From CAZUCE01 sp964619265 (GTDB lineage Bacteria > Planctomycetota > UBA1135 > GCA-002686595), in contig CAZUCE010000005.1 of assembly GCA_964619265.1 (NCBI GenBank), positions 124,001-188,000 on the forward strand: a DNA stretch of 64,000 nucleotides, given 5' to 3'. The notes beneath the pieces are model-generated. The model had not been told where the DNA came from. It was given only the letters and a program-made list of their open reading frames with translations, and did no database searches. Shown piece after piece: positions 34,404 to 43,695 of this stretch. Position numbers and translations under genes: made by a program. How positions within the stretch are numbered: position 1 is the stretch's first letter; every line of letters begins with the position of its first letter.

Positions 34404-35279
34404 CTAGTGCGGGGCGGCCAACTCAAGAACGCGTTCGATTCCAGCCAAGTCCTCATGGAACTTGAAGCTCAGTCCGCGAGGCTCGAGCTTCCCGGCCAGT
34501 CGTTCGCTCTGGTCGTAGCCCAGCTCGATCAGGGCGATGCCTCCGTCCTTGAGCAACGCTAATCCCTCGCGGACAAAGCGGCCAACCCAGTGATCGGGGT
34601 CGCCGGCCGGCGCGAACAGCGCGGTTTCGGGTTCGAAATCTCGCACATCAGCGGGCAAGTTCATCCGCTCCTCCGGACGGATGTACGGCGGGTTGCTGAC
34701 GATCAGGTCGAACCGGCGATCGCGCTCGATCAGCGGAGCAAAACCATCGCCCTCAAAGAACTCCACATCGGCGCCCAACTTGGCCGCGTTGCGCATGGCG
34801 AACTCGAGCGCCTCCGGTGAGCGATCCGTCGCCACGACGGACGCTCCGGAAATCTCCAAAGCCAAGGTGACCCCGAGCACGCCCGATCCGGTGCCAAGAT
34901 CTAAGATGGCCGGTCCGCCCGATGGGAAGAGTCTCTCCTTCAGACGTTGCTTGGCGAGATCGACAATCCCCTCCGTCTCAGGACGCGGGATCAAGACTCC
35001 GGCGCCCACCTCGAATTCCCGGGTGTAGAACTCCCGATACCCGATCAAGTACGCCACCGGCTCGCCCCTCGAACGTCTCACAAGCAACTCGCGCCCCACC
35101 TGCACCTCACTTGGTGTCGGCGGGCGCTCCAGCTCGAGAAACAGCCCAAGTCGCGGCAAACCCAAGGCGTGCGCCACAAGCAATTCGGCCTCGAGACGCC
35201 ACTCCTCCAGGCCCTTGTCCTTGAGGAACGCTCGTCCGCGATCCAGCATGTCGCGCGCGGTGCTGGGGGATTCGGTCAA
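34404..35279 (-). CDS. prmC: Peptide chain release factor N5-glutamine methyltransferase
   Basis: PrmC (HemK) methylates the Gln of the GGQ motif in release factors using S-adenosylmethionine. The N-terminal helical domain (LEEWRLEAELLVAHALGL) precedes the methyltransferase fold with ILDLGTGSGVLGV for SAM, VVATDRSPEAL and the diagnostic SNPPYI that grips the Gln. The protein has 291 residues from TTG 35279, which overlaps the upstream stop as TTGA; ATG 35249 is an alternative. Its substrate gene prfA is two genes upstream in the same cluster. Confidence 0.93.
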   Translation of the reverse strand: MTESPSTARDMLDRGRAFLKDKGLEEWRLEAELLVAHALGLPRLGLFLELERPPTPSEVQVGRELLVRRSRGEPVAYLIGYREFYTREFEVGAGVLIPRPETEGIVDLAKQRLKERLFPSGGPAILDLGTGSGVLGVTLALEISGASVVATDRSPEALEFAMRNAAKLGADVEFFEGDGFAPLIERDRRFDLIVSNPPYIRPEERMNLPADVRDFEPETALFAPAGDPDHWVGRFVREGLALLKDGGIALIELGYDQSERLAGKLEPRGLSFKFHEDLAGIERVLELAAPH

Positions 35280-36100
35280 GCCTTCGCGGCGCGGCGCGCA
35301 CCCCGGCGCGCTTCCAAAGCGGCGGCCTTCTTGGCGTCGCCCTCTTTCTTCGCGTCGACCATGGCTAGCACGATCGTGTAAAGCGCGATGCCCCCCGCGA
35401 TCGTGCACGTGGCAGCACCGAGGACTTTCAGAACCGGCCAGGGCTTGTCACCCATGTAAGCCGCCAGCCGCGGCGCACCCAACATGATCGGCGCAAGGAA
35501 CATGAACGGGTACAGCGGAGAAAAGTGTCCGCCACGTTGGTAGGCGTACACATGCACCAGGGTCAAGCCCCCCACCAAAAGCAGCCCAACTTCCGCGGCC
35601 GCAAAACCACCGTTGCCCTCGGTCCCCAAATCCGGATCCAAAAAAGCGATCACGATCGAGGCCACCAAGGCAAGCAGCGCCAAGACGTGCAGGGGAGTCG
35701 GCACCGCATGGGTGATGGAGTCGACGAACCCGGTTGTTTTATGACTGAAGGGTTTCCCCCAGCGCGGCTTGGCTAGCGCACCGAGCCCCATCGGAGCCCC
35801 ATCCTTGGTACGCGAGAGCACCGCTGCGTAAAACAGAAACACCGACAAGGCCGCGACCAACTTGGCGATGACCAGCGTGAACAGGCCGCCGCCGTGCCCG
35901 GTCCAGGGTAGCAGCGCGCCCACGCATAGAACCCCCGCCGCCACCCGCAACTGGGAGGGTGACTTTTCAAGCTCACGACGATCAGGGACCATGCGCTGAT
36001 TGCCTTCTTTCATCAGCACGGCGGCTTCCGGCATCGACGGCAGGCTGCCAGCCGGCGGCGGAGTCGCGGAAGGGTCGGCGGCGGGATCGTCTTGACTCAT
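35276..36100 (-). CDS. Polytopic membrane protein of unknown function
   Basis: A 274-residue protein with a Pro-rich cytoplasmic start, about six transmembrane helices (VAAGVLCVGALLPW, LVIAKLVAALSVFLFYAAV, PTPLHVLALLALVASIVIAFL, AAEVGLLLVGGLTLVHVYAY, YPFMFLAPIMLGAPRL, VLGAATCTIAGGIALYTIVL) and a basic tail ending RRGARRAAKA. No family is recognised. It sits between prfA and prmC and overlaps prmC by 4 nt. Confidence 0.65.
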   Translation of the reverse strand: MSQDDPAADPSATPPPAGSLPSMPEAAVLMKEGNQRMVPDRRELEKSPSQLRVAAGVLCVGALLPWTGHGGGLFTLVIAKLVAALSVFLFYAAVLSRTKDGAPMGLGALAKPRWGKPFSHKTTGFVDSITHAVPTPLHVLALLALVASIVIAFLDPDLGTEGNGGFAAAEVGLLLVGGLTLVHVYAYQRGGHFSPLYPFMFLAPIMLGAPRLAAYMGDKPWPVLKVLGAATCTIAGGIALYTIVLAMVDAKKEGDAKKAAALEARRGARRAAKA

Positions 36101-36268
36101 GGTGGAGGTCGGGGAGAGAAGCTGCGGGGAGCGGTTCGCGGGAAGGCTCTGCTAAAGATCAGTCTAGTCGGCCCTGGCCTGTGGCAACGCTTGGGCCGGA
36201 AATCGGTTCAGAAGGCCCGCGATTCGCCTCGGAAACCGGTTCAGCCAAGGCGCCGGGGCGCTTCGTGG

Positions 36269-37357
36269 CTAGAGGGCCCGAATCCGCTCTTCGCGGTCTA
36301 CCTCGACGAGTCTGGCCACCACTGGGTCGAGGCGCCCGCCCAGGACGTGCTCCAAGGAGAAGTTCTCACCCAGGCGGTGATCGCTCACACGGTTTTGAGG
36401 GAAATTGTAGGTCCGCACGCGCTGGCTGCGATCCCCGGATCCAACCTGACTCTTGCGCTGCTCAGCCCGCTCGGCGTCCCGTCGACGCTGCTCGGCCTCA
36501 AAGAGCCGGGCGCGCAGAACGCGCATGGCTTTGGCCTTGTTCTTGTGTTGGGACTTCTCGTCCTGGCATTGGACCACGGTGTTCGACGGCAAGTGGGTGA
36601 TCCGCACGGCCGAGCTGGTCGTGTTGACGGACTGACCGCCCGGCCCACCGGCCCGCATCGTGTCGATGCGCAGATCCTCGTCCCGGATCACCAGATCGAC
36701 GTCCTCCGCCTCGGGTAGCACAGCCACCGTCGCCGCCGAAGTATGGATTCGTCCCTGACTCTCGGTCGAAGGCACTCGCTGCACGCGGTGTCCGCCGGAT
36801 TCAAACCGCATCAGGTTCCAAACATCCTCGCCTTCGAGCGCAAACACGACTTCCTTGAAGCCCCCGACCTCGGAGGTCGACATCTCCAGCACCTCGCGTT
36901 TCCAGCGATGGGTCTCAGCAAACTTGCCGTAGAGGTCAAACAGATCTTTGGCGAACAACGTCGCTTCGTCTCCGCCGGTCCCTGCACGAACCTCGACGAT
37001 CACCTTGGTTCGGCGCAAGTCGTCGTCGTGAACCAGCTCGCTCTTGATCGCCTGGTCGAGCTCAGCCTCCTGCTCGCTGAGGCCCTCCAACTCTTCCTCG
37101 GCCAATTCACGTAGGTCCGCATCGGCCTCGGCGTCGGCCAACAGAGCCTCCGCTTCCGAGCGGGTCGTCACAAGCCGCTCGAGCGTTTGATGCAATTCGT
37201 GGGAGCGCTCCAATCCCCCGCGTTCGCGCAGCAGGAGCGGGACCTTCTTGCCGTCGCTCGAAACCTCCGGATCGTTGAGCTGCTCTTCGAGTTCCCGGAA
37301 CCTTGCTGCGCGTGCCGCCAGCTTCTCGACGACGGCCGGTTGAAAGATGTCGCTCAT
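36269..37357 (-). CDS. prfA: Peptide chain release factor 1
   Basis: Reads UAA and UAG stop codons. The GGQ catalytic motif is in AGGPGGQSVNTTSSAVRITH, and the stop-codon recognition region lies around RVPSTESQGRIHTSAATVAV (the PxT-type element). The domain order and 362-residue length are those of RF1 rather than RF2, and there is no programmed frameshift. The ATG 37357 overlaps the maf stop (ATGA). Confidence 0.96.
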   Translation of the reverse strand: MSDIFQPAVVEKLAARAARFRELEEQLNDPEVSSDGKKVPLLLRERGGLERSHELHQTLERLVTTRSEAEALLADAEADADLRELAEEELEGLSEQEAELDQAIKSELVHDDDLRRTKVIVEVRAGTGGDEATLFAKDLFDLYGKFAETHRWKREVLEMSTSEVGGFKEVVFALEGEDVWNLMRFESGGHRVQRVPSTESQGRIHTSAATVAVLPEAEDVDLVIRDEDLRIDTMRAGGPGGQSVNTTSSAVRITHLPSNTVVQCQDEKSQHKNKAKAMRVLRARLFEAEQRRRDAERAEQRKSQVGSGDRSQRVRTYNFPQNRVSDHRLGENFSLEHVLGGRLDPVVARLVEVDREERIRAL

Positions 37358-37974
37358 TGGGCCGCCCCCCCGAGTTCTTCAATCAGCCCCAGCGCCAAGT
37401 TCACCGGAAGCCCGACCACATTGTCGAATCCCCCGCCCTGCAGTTGTGTCACGAACGCATCGGCCGATTCTTGGATGGCATAGCCTCCGGCCTTGTCGCG
37501 CCATTCTCCAGTAGCCACGTAGGCCTCGCGTTCGGCTTCGGACAATTCGCGCATGGTCACCCGCGTAGTTTCATGGGCCACCCGCTCGGCACCATCGGTG
37601 GTGCGCAGGACCGCCACACCGGTCACAACCCGGTGCGTCGTGCCTGAGAGGAGGTCCAAAAACTCGCGAGCCTCGCGCTCGTTCTCCGGCTTGCCAAGCA
37701 GCCGACCTGCACCGCACTCCCCCAGCGCCACGATCGTGTCGCTTCCGAGCAAGAGCCGGGGCTGGCCGGCGTACTCCGCTCTCAGCCACCGGGCCTTGCG
37801 CAGAGCCAGCTCGCGCGCCGCGTCCACTGGCAGCGGGTCGCCGACAAGGTCCTCGTTCGCACCGCTGGGCTGCACCTCGAAGGCGAGCCCCGTTTGAGCC
37901 AACAACTCGCGCCGCCGCGGCGAAGCCGAAGCGAGAATCAATCGCAGGTGAGCGGCGACGGACATGGCCGTCAT
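37354..37974 (-). CDS. maf: Maf-family nucleotide pyrophosphatase
   Basis: A 206-residue house-cleaning enzyme that hydrolyses non-canonical or certain canonical NTPs. The N-terminus LILASASPRRRELLAQTGL is the Maf signature, with GSDTIV, LGKPENEREAREFL and KAGGYAIQ completing the active site. It overlaps both neighbours by 4 nt (ATGA each), so it is part of the ffh-prmC cluster. A second ATG at 37965 could also be used. Confidence 0.95.
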   Translation of the reverse strand: MTAMSVAAHLRLILASASPRRRELLAQTGLAFEVQPSGANEDLVGDPLPVDAARELALRKARWLRAEYAGQPRLLLGSDTIVALGECGAGRLLGKPENEREAREFLDLLSGTTHRVVTGVAVLRTTDGAERVAHETTRVTMRELSEAEREAYVATGEWRDKAGGYAIQESADAFVTQLQGGGFDNVVGLPVNLALGLIEELGGAAQ

Positions 37975-39407
37975 CGAGTACGGACGGCGCCGCCCCGAGT
38001 GCTCTTCCGCGGTGATTTCGGCAGCGTCGAAACCCGCGCCTTGGAAGCCGTTTTCTTGACGGCTTTCTTGGTGGTTTTCTTGGCGGCCTTCTTCGCGGCC
38101 GGCTTTTTCGCCGGAAGCTTCTTAGCGGGCGCCTTCTTCACGGGCGCTTTCTTGGTGGTTGGTTTCTTGGCGGCCGGTTTCTTGGTGGCCGTCTTTTTCG
38201 CAGCCGGCTTCTTGGTGACTTTCTTGGCCGCCTTCTTCTTCGCCGCGGCGGCCTTGGCTGCGGCGGCCTTCTTCTTCGCGTCAGCAGCCTTCTTGGCCTC
38301 CAGCTTCTTGGCATCGGCTTTCGCTTTGGCTTCGGCCTTCTTTTTCGCCTCGGCGGCCTTTTTGGCGTCCGCCTTTCTCTTTGCTTCGGCCTTCTTGGCG
38401 TCCGCTTTCTTCTTTGCCTCGGCCTTCTTCTTAGCTTCCGCCGCCTTCTTGGCGTCGGCCTCGCGCTTCTTCTTGGCTTCGACTTTCTTGCGCTCAGCCT
38501 CCTTGCGTTTGGCTTCGGCAGCCTTCTTGCGCGCCTCCTTAGCCGCTTCGGCCTCTGCTTTCTTGCGGATCCGTTCGCGCTCCAGCTCTTTCTTGCGGTC
38601 GATGCGGTCCTGTTCGGCCTTGGCCTTCTTCTCTTCGGCTTCGATGCGCTTGCGCTCGCGCTCCGCCTCCTTGGCTGCTGCAGCCTCGGCCCGGGCCACC
38701 GCTACCTTTCGATCGTCGAAGGCCTTCTTACCCGCGGGCAAGAGTTGAAGCGATTTGTAGCGGTCGATCGCAGGTTTTTCCTCGTCGCTCCAAGTGGCCA
38801 CCAACTCGTGCAGCGCCACCGCAACTTCCAGGGTCTTGCCCGCGGGGATCAACGGGGCCAACGAGGCTTCGGCCTTCTTGACCGAAGTGGTCTTGGGAAT
38901 CACGCCCAAGCGATCGAGCAACTTGACCAGGTCGGGGGTCATCGGGAATTGCCCGTCGCCGGCCAGGTACATGATGTACGCGGCTCCACCAGGCCCCAGC
39001 CGGGGCATCTTCACGAACTTGCCCGCGGAATCCGGAACGTCTTCGCGGATCTCATCGAGGTTCAGCCCGTGGGTCTGCTGGAAGATCTCCTGCAAAACCA
39101 AACGGACCTCGAGGGCTGCTGCGCGGTAGTCGTTCAGCAGCTCGTGTCCCTTCTTGCGGCTGGAAGTTCGGAAGCAAGCTGCGATCTCTTGGGTCTGACT
39201 GACCCGCATCTCGTTCCAGTCCGGAAGCTTGGCCCGCATCGCCTTGAGCGAAGCTTCGGCCTGGTTTTCCGTCATGAACCGCATCAACACCAAATAGATG
39301 GCGTGCTCGGTGAGCGTCAGGCTGTCGGGCGCGCTCTTTGGGTACGGATGGGCCGGCTTGTGCTCCTCGAGCAAGGCCTGCAGGAATTCTTTCTTCTTCT
39401 GGCTCAA
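37971..39407 (-). CDS. Degenerate endonuclease III-like (HhH-GPD) domain fused to a histone H1-like Lys/Ala tail
   Basis: Residues ~7-205 can be aligned by eye to the HhH-GPD fold of endonuclease III along its length. The hairpin LPGVGRKTAN corresponds to MPRLGPGGAA (134-143) and the VDTHIFRV strand to MTPDLVKL (156-163). The catalytic Lys is Gly and the catalytic Asp is shifted or lost, and there is no iron-sulfur Cys cluster, so it should bind DNA without cutting it. Residues ~235-395 are a charged K/E/A helix. Residues ~396-478 are an H1-like tail with repeated PAAKK/TTKKA units. It starts at TTG 39407. The role is probably nucleoid binding; this is inference. Confidence 0.7.
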   Translation of the reverse strand: MSQKKKEFLQALLEEHKPAHPYPKSAPDSLTLTEHAIYLVLMRFMTENQAEASLKAMRAKLPDWNEMRVSQTQEIAACFRTSSRKKGHELLNDYRAAALEVRLVLQEIFQQTHGLNLDEIREDVPDSAGKFVKMPRLGPGGAAYIMYLAGDGQFPMTPDLVKLLDRLGVIPKTTSVKKAEASLAPLIPAGKTLEVAVALHELVATWSDEEKPAIDRYKSLQLLPAGKKAFDDRKVAVARAEAAAAKEAERERKRIEAEEKKAKAEQDRIDRKKELERERIRKKAEAEAAKEARKKAAEAKRKEAERKKVEAKKKREADAKKAAEAKKKAEAKKKADAKKAEAKRKADAKKAAEAKKKAEAKAKADAKKLEAKKAADAKKKAAAAKAAAAKKKAAKKVTKKPAAKKTATKKPAAKKPTTKKAPVKKAPAKKLPAKKPAAKKAAKKTTKKAVKKTASKARVSTLPKSPRKSTRGGAVRTR

Positions 39408-39655
39408 AGCGATCGGGGGCGCGCGGGGCGGATCGGGGTGGGACTCACGGGGGAGTCACGCACAACGAGCGGACGACGAGGTGCGATGGGCGGCTGAGCG
39501 ATCGAGCCGGCTTGAGGCCTCCGATCAGCTCGCGGTGCACGGCTGCGACGGGCACCTCCACAAGCGGATCAAGAGGGATCCGCACCTTCGCGAGGGAAGA
39601 ACAGAACCGCGTGGCGGGACGCCTAGCCCCCCACCTCGCCTGGTTCTGGAAGGGT

Positions 39656-40087
39656 CTACTCGCCGCCTTCTTCGGTGGCAGCTGCCGACTTGGCCGCCTT
39701 CTTGGCAGCGGCGCGAGCGTCGCGGCGAGCGGCCTTCGCCTTCTCGTTCGCGGCTTTGGTGGCCAGCTTGCGTTCGCGACGCTTGGTGCCGTTTTTGCGG
39801 CCGGAGCGGTCGCGCTTCTTCTCGTTCTTTTCGAGACCTTCGTAAACACCGGCGCGCTGGAAGACATTGCGAACCGTGTGGCTAGGCAAGGCGCCGCGGC
39901 TGAGCCAGTCGCGGGCACTCTCCAAATTCAACGTGACCTGCTTTTCCTTGTTGGGCTCAATCGGGTCGTAAAGACCGAGGGTCTCCAGGGTTCGACCGTC
40001 GCGGGGGCGGCGGGAATCGGCAACGGAAATGCGGTAGCTGGGCCGGTTGCGGCGACCGGTGCGCTTCAGGCGGATGACGACGGCCAT
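39656..40087 (-). CDS. rpsP: 30S ribosomal protein S16
   Basis: Starts MAVVIRLKRTGRRNRPSYRI and continues ADSRRPRDGRTLETLGLYDP, the S16 core that helps assemble the 30S body. The core ends near residue 85. The remaining ~58 residues are a Lys/Ala/Arg-rich extension (KAARRDARAAAKKAAKS), unusual for S16 and resembling the tail of the next gene's product. ffh lies upstream in the same order as in many bacteria. Confidence 0.97.
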   Translation of the reverse strand: MAVVIRLKRTGRRNRPSYRISVADSRRPRDGRTLETLGLYDPIEPNKEKQVTLNLESARDWLSRGALPSHTVRNVFQRAGVYEGLEKNEKKRDRSGRKNGTKRRERKLATKAANEKAKAARRDARAAAKKAAKSAAATEEGGE

Positions 40088-40452
40088 GGGTCGAGAGTCT
40101 GGATCGGAGGGTTGGCGCGCCGAAAAGCGATGCTCGGCGACCGGGAGAGAAACAAGAGCGGCGTGCTTCGAAGCGGACCTGCTTGGGGTCGCGGCCTCGC
40201 GGCAGCCGGAACGATGGCCGATCGGCGAAGCGCCGACCGGACTTCCGCAGGCCGGGTGGGCTTGCGGGGAGGCGCCGAAATCGGCGCGAAGGGCAAGGAG
40301 AATAACGACCGGACCCGGTGGCTACAAGGCTCGCGAGCCCATCCGGACCCGGGCGGACTCGCCCTCCGGGCCCCATCGACGGTTCCATGGGCGGCCCCAC
40401 CGATTCCGCCACGGATGACGCCGCCGGGCCGGAAACGGAGGCCTCGCCAGCA
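40088..40452 (-). promoter_or_regulatory. ffh-rpsP intergenic region with candidate rpsP promoter and leader hairpins
   Basis: No gene is supported in these 365 bases. On the minus strand TTGTAG (40322-40327) and TATTCT (40299-40304) are spaced by 17 bp, a fair promoter giving a leader of ~200 nt. The leader contains two hairpins: GCGCCGA-TT-TCGGCGC (around 40272-40288) and TCGGCG-CTT-CGCCGA (around 40219-40234). They could be regulatory or could attenuate read-through from ffh. Confidence 0.4.
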
Positions 40453-42081
40453 CTACTTGCGCTTGCGGTTCTTCTTGCGCTGTTTGGCCTTGGCCTTTTC
40501 TTTGGCCCGATCTCGGGGAACGGCCTTTTTCCGAGACCCGCTGCCACCGGGCTGGCCACCCATCAAGCTCGCTGGATCGAAGCCCTCAGGGAGCCCCGCG
40601 GGCAGACCACCGCCCAATCCGAGCATGGAACCCAGCCCCTTGGCCGCATTCCCGACCCCTTTCGCAGTCCCGCCCAACTTACCGAGCAGGCCATCTCCGG
40701 GAAGGTCCGCGGCGAGCTCTCCACTGGGTGAGAGGCTCTCCAGGGCCTCGCGCTTGGATCCTTTGGCCATGCCACCCAGCCCGGCCATAGCGGGTCCGAG
40801 CTTGGTCATCATGTCCTTCATCATCCGGTGCTGCTTCAACAAGGAAGACACCGCCTCGACCTTTTGCCCGGCCCCCCGGGCGATGCGCTGCCGGCGACTC
40901 ATATCGATGATCTCGGGCGTCAGCCGCTCGCGCGCCGTCATGGAGGTGCACAGGGCTTCGATGCGGATCAGCGCCCGATCGTCGACGTCCATGTTCGCAA
41001 TCTGGTCTCCGACCCCAGGCATCATGCCCAGGACCTTCTTGAGGGGTCCCAGCCCGCGAATCATGCGCAGCTGAGCCATCATGTCCTCCAGGGTGAACGA
41101 GCCCATCACCATCTTCTCGAACTGAGCTTGGGCCTGGGTCTCGTCGATCGTCTCTTGCGCCCGTTCGACCAGCCCGACGATGTCGCCCATACCGAGGATT
41201 CGGCCGGCCATTCGCTCTGCGGAGAACGCGTCCAAGTCCTCGAGCTTCTCGCCGGTTCCGAGGAACAGAATCGGGACCCCGGTGACTTGCTTGAGGCTGA
41301 CCGCAGCTCCGCCCCGCGCATCGCCGTCGAGCTTGGTCAAGATCACGCCGGAGAGCGAGAGTCGCTCGTGGAACGCCTTGGCGGAGGCCAAAGCGTCCTG
41401 ACCGGCCATTGCGTCCACGACCAGCACCTGGTTGTGCGGGTTGGTGAGCTTCGCAATTTCCGCGACCTCCGCCATCAGCTCGTCGTCCACGTGAAGACGC
41501 CCAGCCGTATCTAGAATCACCAGGTCGGCGCCTGCGCGTTTGGCCTCTTCGACGCCCTTCGCACACAGCTCCGCCGGCCCGATTCCGTCCTCATGGAAGA
41601 CCGGAATCTCCAGGTTTCGGCCCAGTACCTTGAGCTGCTCCACCGCAGCGGGGCGCTTGATGTCGGCAGCCACCAGGAGCGGCCTACGGCCATGCTTGTC
41701 GCGCAGGTGGCGCGCCAGCTTGCCCGCGGTCGTGGTCTTGCCGGCACCCTGCAGACCAGCGAGCAGAATCACCGTCGGTCCGGCCTTGGCGAACTCAAGG
41801 GTCGCATCCTCGGGCCCCATCAAATCGACGAGCTCGCGATGTACCGCGTGCACGAACTGATCCGAGGCGGAGACCTCGGAATCCTGGATCTGTTCGAGTC
41901 CCAGCGCGCGTTCGCGGACCCGGTCCACGAAGTCCCGGGCAAGCTTGTAGTGAACGTCGGCCTCGAGCAGAGCCTGCCGCACATCGGTCAGGCCCTCCTC
42001 GATGTTGTCGGCGGTCAGGGTCTTCTGCCCGCGGAGCGAGCCGAAAGCGCCCTTGAGGCGCTGCGTGAGGCTTTCGAACAT
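40453..42081 (-). CDS. ffh: Signal recognition particle GTPase Ffh
   Basis: Targets nascent membrane proteins to the Sec translocon. The N domain is followed by the G domain (GLQGAGKTTTAGKLA as P-loop, DTAGRLHVDDELM, TKLDGDARGG) and the Met-rich M domain (KVLGMMPGVGDQI, RRQRIARGAG for 4.5S RNA). The 542-residue length exceeds the usual ~450. The extra C-terminal ~90 residues are Gly-rich (GLGSMLGLGGGLPAGLPEG) and end in a very basic KAKQRKKNRKRK. ATG 42081 is the family start; the open frame goes on without similarity. Confidence 0.97.
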   Translation of the reverse strand: MFESLTQRLKGAFGSLRGQKTLTADNIEEGLTDVRQALLEADVHYKLARDFVDRVRERALGLEQIQDSEVSASDQFVHAVHRELVDLMGPEDATLEFAKAGPTVILLAGLQGAGKTTTAGKLARHLRDKHGRRPLLVAADIKRPAAVEQLKVLGRNLEIPVFHEDGIGPAELCAKGVEEAKRAGADLVILDTAGRLHVDDELMAEVAEIAKLTNPHNQVLVVDAMAGQDALASAKAFHERLSLSGVILTKLDGDARGGAAVSLKQVTGVPILFLGTGEKLEDLDAFSAERMAGRILGMGDIVGLVERAQETIDETQAQAQFEKMVMGSFTLEDMMAQLRMIRGLGPLKKVLGMMPGVGDQIANMDVDDRALIRIEALCTSMTARERLTPEIIDMSRRQRIARGAGQKVEAVSSLLKQHRMMKDMMTKLGPAMAGLGGMAKGSKREALESLSPSGELAADLPGDGLLGKLGGTAKGVGNAAKGLGSMLGLGGGLPAGLPEGFDPASLMGGQPGGSGSRKKAVPRDRAKEKAKAKQRKKNRKRK

Positions 42082-42454
42082 GGAAGTTTGGGTTCCTGGA
42101 AGGTCGTAGCGTAGCCGCAGGCCCATCCGCTTTCGCGCTCCGTACCGTGGCGTTTTCCCTTCCAGGCTGTTCTCACGCCGGGGGTCAGCTCCGGGGCAAT
42201 CCGCAGGGTTCCCTCCGGGAGCTCCCGAATATCCCGCGCTCGCAGCCGTATCCCAGCCCTGCCGGCGTTTCCAGCGGGGTCCCCGCAGCTGGTCCGCTCG
42301 CTTCTAGAATCCCAAGCGGCTGCTCCCCGGCGCCCTGTGGGCACCCCCCGAGAATTTCGCCCATTGAGCGGGGGAAGGTTCAACCTCCGGGCACCAAGCT
42401 CGAGCCGGCAGACCTGTCCCCCCTCGGGTAGCCCACCTCCCACACGTCCTTCAC
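42082..42454. other. Divergent intergenic region between ffh and the exported acidic protein
   Basis: No gene is supported in these 373 bases. There is a 12-bp palindrome CGGGAGCTCCCG near 42216-42227. The remainder is C-rich, with a pyrimidine tract before the downstream ATG. I see no convincing -35/-10 pair for either gene. Confidence 0.4.
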
Positions 42455-43576
42455 ATGCTGCTCTCCTTCTTGTCCCAAGCGGGCTCGTCCCAGGCGGCCT
42501 CTTCCCAGACGCCCTCTTCCCAGACGGCTGCACGGCTCGGAGTCCGCTCGGCTTGCCTAGCTCTGGCGATCAGCCTACCCAGAGCCACGGAGATCACCTT
42601 CTCGCCCGGCCCCGGCGTCCAGCTTTCCACGGCCGCCCAGTTGGAACTCGACGCGGAGTGCGTCGAAGTCTCGGTAGAAGCCTTCGGCGCCCCTCTTCCG
42701 AAGGAGGAACTCCCCGAGTCGCTTACCCCGGGCTCCCTGTCCGCGACCTTCGAATTGGGCGCCGAGTTTCAGGATCACGGCTTCGAATTCCTCGAGGCGG
42801 AGGCCGCTCCCGCCCGGTTTCTCCGCCAAATCGGCGAGCTAACCTTCGGCAGCTTGAGCGTAGGGGGTTTCGGCGACCTGGAGGAAGGAGCTTGGCTTCG
42901 ATACACCCGCGACGGCGACAAGTACAGCGTCCGCGTCTTGGAAGGCGAGAGCGACGAAGACGGCGACCCCGCCAAACTCGCGGCCTTGATCTCCAGCGAC
43001 CTGTTCGCCACGTTTCTTCTTCCAAGCGACGAAGTCGATCTGGGGGAAGACTGGCGAGTCGCCCTCGACCTCGAACAGGCGCTTTGGATGCTTGCCCCCG
43101 GGCTCAGCGGCGATGGCCTTGGCGAGCTCCCCCGTGCCCTCGGCTTGGGCGATTTTGGAAACGCCCTGATGGAGGATGTCCTCGGCGGCCTTCAAGAAGG
43201 TCTGGACTCTCCTGAGCTGTCCGTGGAGTTCATCGAGCTAGAGGACCGCATCGCGACCTTGACCCTCGAGGGCGAGCTGATTCTCGAGGCCGACCTGAGC
43301 CGGAGCATGATGCTCTTTGCGGCCTCGGTGCTGAGCGACGAGGAAGAATCCATGGAGGAGCTTTCGGCGCGATTGCGGGTGGACGCCGAACTGACCGGCA
43401 GCCTCCGCTACGACACCTCGACCTCGCTTCCCTTGGGCCTAGAGATCGAGGCGGAATGGACCGCCACGGTCTCCGGGCAAGGCAAGGTCCTCGACCAGGG
43501 GGAGGAAGTTCCGGTCGACGTCCGCCTTTCCTGGGAGGGCACCCAGGAGGCGGAACTCACCACCGAAGCCTCCTAG
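42455..43576 (+). CDS. Acidic, probably exported protein (paralogue of the next gene)
   Basis: A 373-residue, strongly acidic protein. The first ~25 residues hold an imperfect SSQA/SSQT repeat, followed by a hydrophobic segment (SACLALAISLP) that may be an odd signal peptide. The body has alternating acidic beta-strands and helices. The segment LLPSDEVDLGEDWRVALDLEQALWMLAPG matches, position by position, LLPDAEVTEGDTWSVEAGAEGMLSMFFPG of the next gene, so the two are diverged tandem duplicates. No catalytic motif is seen. The function is unknown. Confidence 0.65.
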   Translation: MLLSFLSQAGSSQAASSQTPSSQTAARLGVRSACLALAISLPRATEITFSPGPGVQLSTAAQLELDAECVEVSVEAFGAPLPKEELPESLTPGSLSATFELGAEFQDHGFEFLEAEAAPARFLRQIGELTFGSLSVGGFGDLEEGAWLRYTRDGDKYSVRVLEGESDEDGDPAKLAALISSDLFATFLLPSDEVDLGEDWRVALDLEQALWMLAPGLSGDGLGELPRALGLGDFGNALMEDVLGGLQEGLDSPELSVEFIELEDRIATLTLEGELILEADLSRSMMLFAASVLSDEEESMEELSARLRVDAELTGSLRYDTSTSLPLGLEIEAEWTATVSGQGKVLDQGEEVPVDVRLSWEGTQEAELTTEAS

Positions 43577-43695
43577 ACAAGCCCAAAGCCACCCTCCCAC
43601 GCTGCAAACGCCGGCCGGCCCTGGAAACTTCTAGCCCCTCGGGCCACCCTCTCTAATCTTCACGATCCTCCACCCCGCACACGCGACCCCTCGCC

